From contig JAPTJF010000579.1 in NCBI GenBank assembly GCA_029339195.1, forward strand, positions 1 through 31,898: DNA of 31,898 bases, given 5' to 3'. Source of the DNA: Micractinium sp. NFX-FRZ. Its lineage: Eukaryota > Chlorophyta > Trebouxiophyceae > Chlorellales > Chlorellaceae. How positions within the stretch are numbered: position 1 is the first letter of the stretch; each line of letters begins with the position of its first letter. A program made the position numbers and the translations under genes. Under the pieces are notes generated by a model that saw only the letters and a program-made list of their open reading frames with translations, did not search any database and was not told the origin of the DNA. Below, one piece after another: positions 29,901-31,898 of the stretch.

Positions 29901-31636
29901 GTGCGCCAGCAGCCACGGCAGCGCCCGGCAGGGCAGGCACTGCTCACCGCCTCAAGCTATGTGCCCGAGGCAGCCGCGGAAGCTGCCGTGGCAGCTGTCA
30001 GCAGTGAGTTTCCGGCGGCGACGGCGGCGGTGGAGGCTGAGTGTGCCGCTGCGGCTGCAGGTGTGTGGCTGCTGCATGGAGCCGCCGTGCGGCTGCTGGG
30101 CTGGGGATGTTTCGAGGGCAGGAAGAGTGCTGCGCCACCAAGATGCTTCTTGCCAATACTCTGCTGCTCCCCTCCTTGCCTGTACCTCAGAGTGCCTGAC
30201 CTGCAATGCCAAAAATCCACATGAGCAGGCCAGCCGGCAGCCGGCACCCGATCCACCCACGAGCCGCCGACCTCTACCAGCGTCCCCACCCAGCAGCCTG
30301 CTGTGCTGCTGCCCGCCACGGGCAGCGGTCTCAGCGTGTCGGGTGCTGACATTGCCTCGCGCCTGCTGGCCAGCAGCGGAGAGGGCGGCAGCGATGCTGC
30401 AGCAGCCCGCCTAGGCAAGGTAATAAGAACTGCTGCTGCTGCTGCATTAGGGGACAGAAGGTTGTGGTAGCGGCATTGTGGGCGTACCCACAGGGGTACC
30501 ACAGCGTGTGCTCACAGCATCAGCAGCAGTGGCTCTGCCCAGCTCGTCTCGTCTAACTGTACCTCAGCCTCTGGGTTGATTGTGGCAAAGAAGTGGGCAC
30601 CTGAACCACTTATGAACCTCATGCTGCTGCACTGCCACCATCACTCTCTGCAGCTGCGGCGCAAGACAATCCAGCACGGGCTCTGCGATGTCACCAACCT
30701 GCTGCAAGGCCTGACACTCAACTCCCTCTGTGGCGCAATGGCACAGGCAAGCGGTTCTGCCGTATCTGCATGTATGTCATACCTCATGTGTGCTTTGCTA
30801 GGCGGTGCCTAAAAACCGAGACTGTCCTTCCAGCGGCCCAGAGTCCCATGCTAACGAGGCTAGCCTAGCTTTGGTGTCCACCCCCTGCAGGCTGCACCAG
30901 GGGCACAGCAGGCGCACCAGCAGCAGGCACAGCAGGCGTCCGGGGCGCAGGGCCAGCTGCAGCCAGTGCGCAGCAAGCGGCGGCAGGATGAGGAGAACGG
31001 CGGGCAGGCAGGGGCAGCACTACATGAGGAGCAGCCCAAGCCCAAGCGCCGGGCAAGCCGGGCGATGCCTGATATGGCTGTGCACAGGGGCACCCAGTCT
31101 ACGCCTGCCCAGGTCCGCTGCTGTCGCTGGGGATGCGGTTCTGTGGACGCCTGCTCTACGCATGCTGACCAGCCTTGCTGGTCAGGATATGCATCCCGTT
31201 CCTGCCTCATATGCCACCCTCCGCAACCGAGCACCCACCATTGCCCTGCCCCACCTCCTTCCCCCCACAGGCTGCCTGGTACGTGCCAGGCGCGCCGCCG
31301 CCCTCCTTCTCCGTGGGCAGCCGCAGCGCCACCTGCGCCAGCCTGTCCACGAGCACCCGCTCCAGCACACGCAGCCGCCCATCGGTAGGCAATTATGACC
31401 CGCCGCTTCACTCACGCAAGCGGTGGCCTGTATGCCTGCAAGCTAAGGCCGTTCTTCACCGGCTTGCTGGCTTAATCTGCTGCCAGCGTTGTAGTAGCAC
31501 TTGATACGCGCCTGTTTACTAAAACTTTCTCCGTGCTTGTCACCAACGCCTGCAGCGCGCCACGCCCAGCAGCAGCAACGTGCCAGAGCTCTACCTGCGG
31601 GGCCTGGCCATGCTGCCAGTGGACCGCCCCAACAGG
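23902..31636 (+). CDS. large kinase-like protein with Ala/Gln-rich C-terminal region, 3' end outside the window
   Basis: Twenty exons keep one frame for 3756 bases (1252 residues): 23902-23931, 24138-24300, 24650-24866, 25084-25225, 25559-25665, 25814-25953, 26166-26269, 26465-26599, 26796-26852, 27016-27117, 27370-27431, 27613-27685, 27894-28008, 28265-28600, 28789-30060, 30229-30419, 30654-30746, 30891-31112, 31271-31384, 31556-31636, then a GTAAGC donor leading out. The N-terminal part is protein-kinase-like: Gly loop FLGGGSYGAAYA (55-64), FALKFF with Lys75, a likely helix-C Glu, LIFDLMDG hinge, catalytic loop HHDMKLANIL (Asp177, Asn182), and DAG (202-204) in place of DFG. Catalytic Lys, Asp, Asn and metal Asp all remain, so activity is possible. 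Residues 230-590 are unrecognised. Exon 15 has acidic and Gln-rich runs and three LPDTLSS repeats. Exon 18 is Gln-rich with a basic KPKRRASR cluster, a possible nuclear signal. The first, 10-codon exon is the least certain. Confidence 0.75.
27119..27260 (+). repeat. 74-bp tandem duplication in an intron of the kinase-like gene
   Basis: TGCGAGCCGAGGC starts at 27119 and again at about 27193. Both copies continue through a variable middle into CACTTGCCCCT and a CCNTGCT ending. The repeat lies within the intron between exons 10 and 11 and does not affect the reading frame. Confidence 0.65.
28786..28788 (+). other. NAGNAG tandem acceptor before exon 15 of the kinase-like gene
   Basis: The intron ends CCCAGCAG. 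Splicing after the first CAG gives Gly-codon completion as Ala then Asp-Leu-Val; after the second it gives Asp-Leu-Val directly. Both keep the frame, so the proteins would differ by one Ala. Confidence 0.6.
29370..29820 (+). repeat. LPDTLSS protein repeat in exon 15
   Basis: Three copies of LPDTLSS followed by (D/Y)P start at 29400, 29529 and 29781 (residues about 799, 842 and 926). The first two lie in a 129-base unit that also repeats AAGYxxGxxLPDTLSSDP and ADAAAAV; the third is preceded by SSLWVN and followed by YPSAE. The DNA of the first two cores is identical while the third uses different codons (CTTCCTGACACCCTCTCATC), which points to selection on the peptide for the older copy. Function is unknown; it looks like a short binding or phosphorylation motif. 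Confidence 0.85.
30747..30890 (+). other. probable GC-AG intron of the kinase-like gene
   Basis: Exon 17 ends CACAG followed by GCAAGC, the strict consensus for the rare GC donor, and the intron ends CCCCCTGCAG. The phase is 0 on both sides. No nearby GT donor would keep the frame. Confidence 0.6.
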
Positions 31637-31856
31637 GTAAGCAGGGGGAGTGGAAGGAGGCGAAGCTGGAGTTTGAGCAGCTGTTTGGGTGAATGGGTGG
31701 CAGTCAATGCGCAACAGGCAGAGCCTATATGGAGTAGCCTACCAGCTTGCTCCCAAGGTGGCGTCTGCCCTTACTGTGTGTACCGCCAGAACTGCCAGCA
31801 CTAGTGCACAACTTCAGCTAGAGCGCCGTCCTCATTCTGGCTCGCACCTTTTAACT

Positions 31857-31857
<1 letters not shown>
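31637..31857. other. intron and unresolved end of the kinase-like gene
   Basis: A GTAAGC donor opens an intron here. I could not identify the next acceptor with confidence before the window ends, so the gene is incomplete at its 3' end. Confidence 0.45.

Positions 31858-31898
<41 letters not shown>
31858..31898. repeat. poly-C tract of 41 bases at the window end
   Basis: The window ends in an unbroken run of C (G on the other strand). Such a run is rare in natural DNA, hard to sequence, and often marks an assembly edge. It could also be a true G-quadruplex-prone tract. Confidence 0.95.

Noticed and set aside
1..31898. tRNA, rRNA, CRISPR array or bacterial-type system
   Set aside because: No cloverleaf, rRNA core or regularly spaced direct repeats with spacers were seen; gene structure is eukaryotic throughout.

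Overview
This window looks like nuclear DNA of a green alga, most likely of the Chlorella clade (Trebouxiophyceae). The evidence is very high GC with GC-rich third codon positions, short GT-AG introns with acceptors almost always ending in CTGCAG, Ala/Gly/Gln/Ser homopolymer inserts in proteins, TGTAA (the green-algal polyadenylation signal) downstream of several genes, and plant-type families (DUF1995, PIN/PILS-like auxin efflux carrier). The species is an inference. I see no bacterial operon, CRISPR array, rRNA or tRNA. All gene models were built by hand from splice sites, reading phase and protein similarity between copies, without transcript data.

Layout. 1-365: a 160-bp tandem repeat. 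1029-2454 (+), 4273-6788 (+) and 18494-19885 (-): three paralogous MYND-type zinc-finger genes sharing an N-terminal domain I do not recognise; the second has an in-frame TAG and lacks the last zinc-binding Cys. 7606-13226 (-): an 11-exon gene for a probably plastid-targeted protein with a CxxC zinc ribbon, a NUMOD3-like motif, a CCHC zinc knuckle and DUF1995. 13644-17757 (+), divergent from it: an 8-exon PIN/PILS-like membrane transporter. 20000-21450: no gene I can support. 21451-22436: duplicated intron-exon modules, one carrying a 63-bp near-perfect inverted repeat. 22684-23376: a broken copy of the transporter's last exon and 3' UTR. 23902 to beyond 31636 (+): a large gene, 20 exons visible, encoding a kinase-like domain followed by a long low-complexity C-terminal region with an LPDTLSS repeat. 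31858-31898: a pure poly-C tract ending the window.

The genes do not form a pathway. The common theme is local duplication: a paralogous MYND family, a 3' gene fragment copied about 5 kb away, duplicated splice acceptors, duplicated exon modules, and a young inverted duplication inside an exon that would fold into a long hairpin if transcribed. The hairpin locus and the MYND family are the best candidates for something not yet described.
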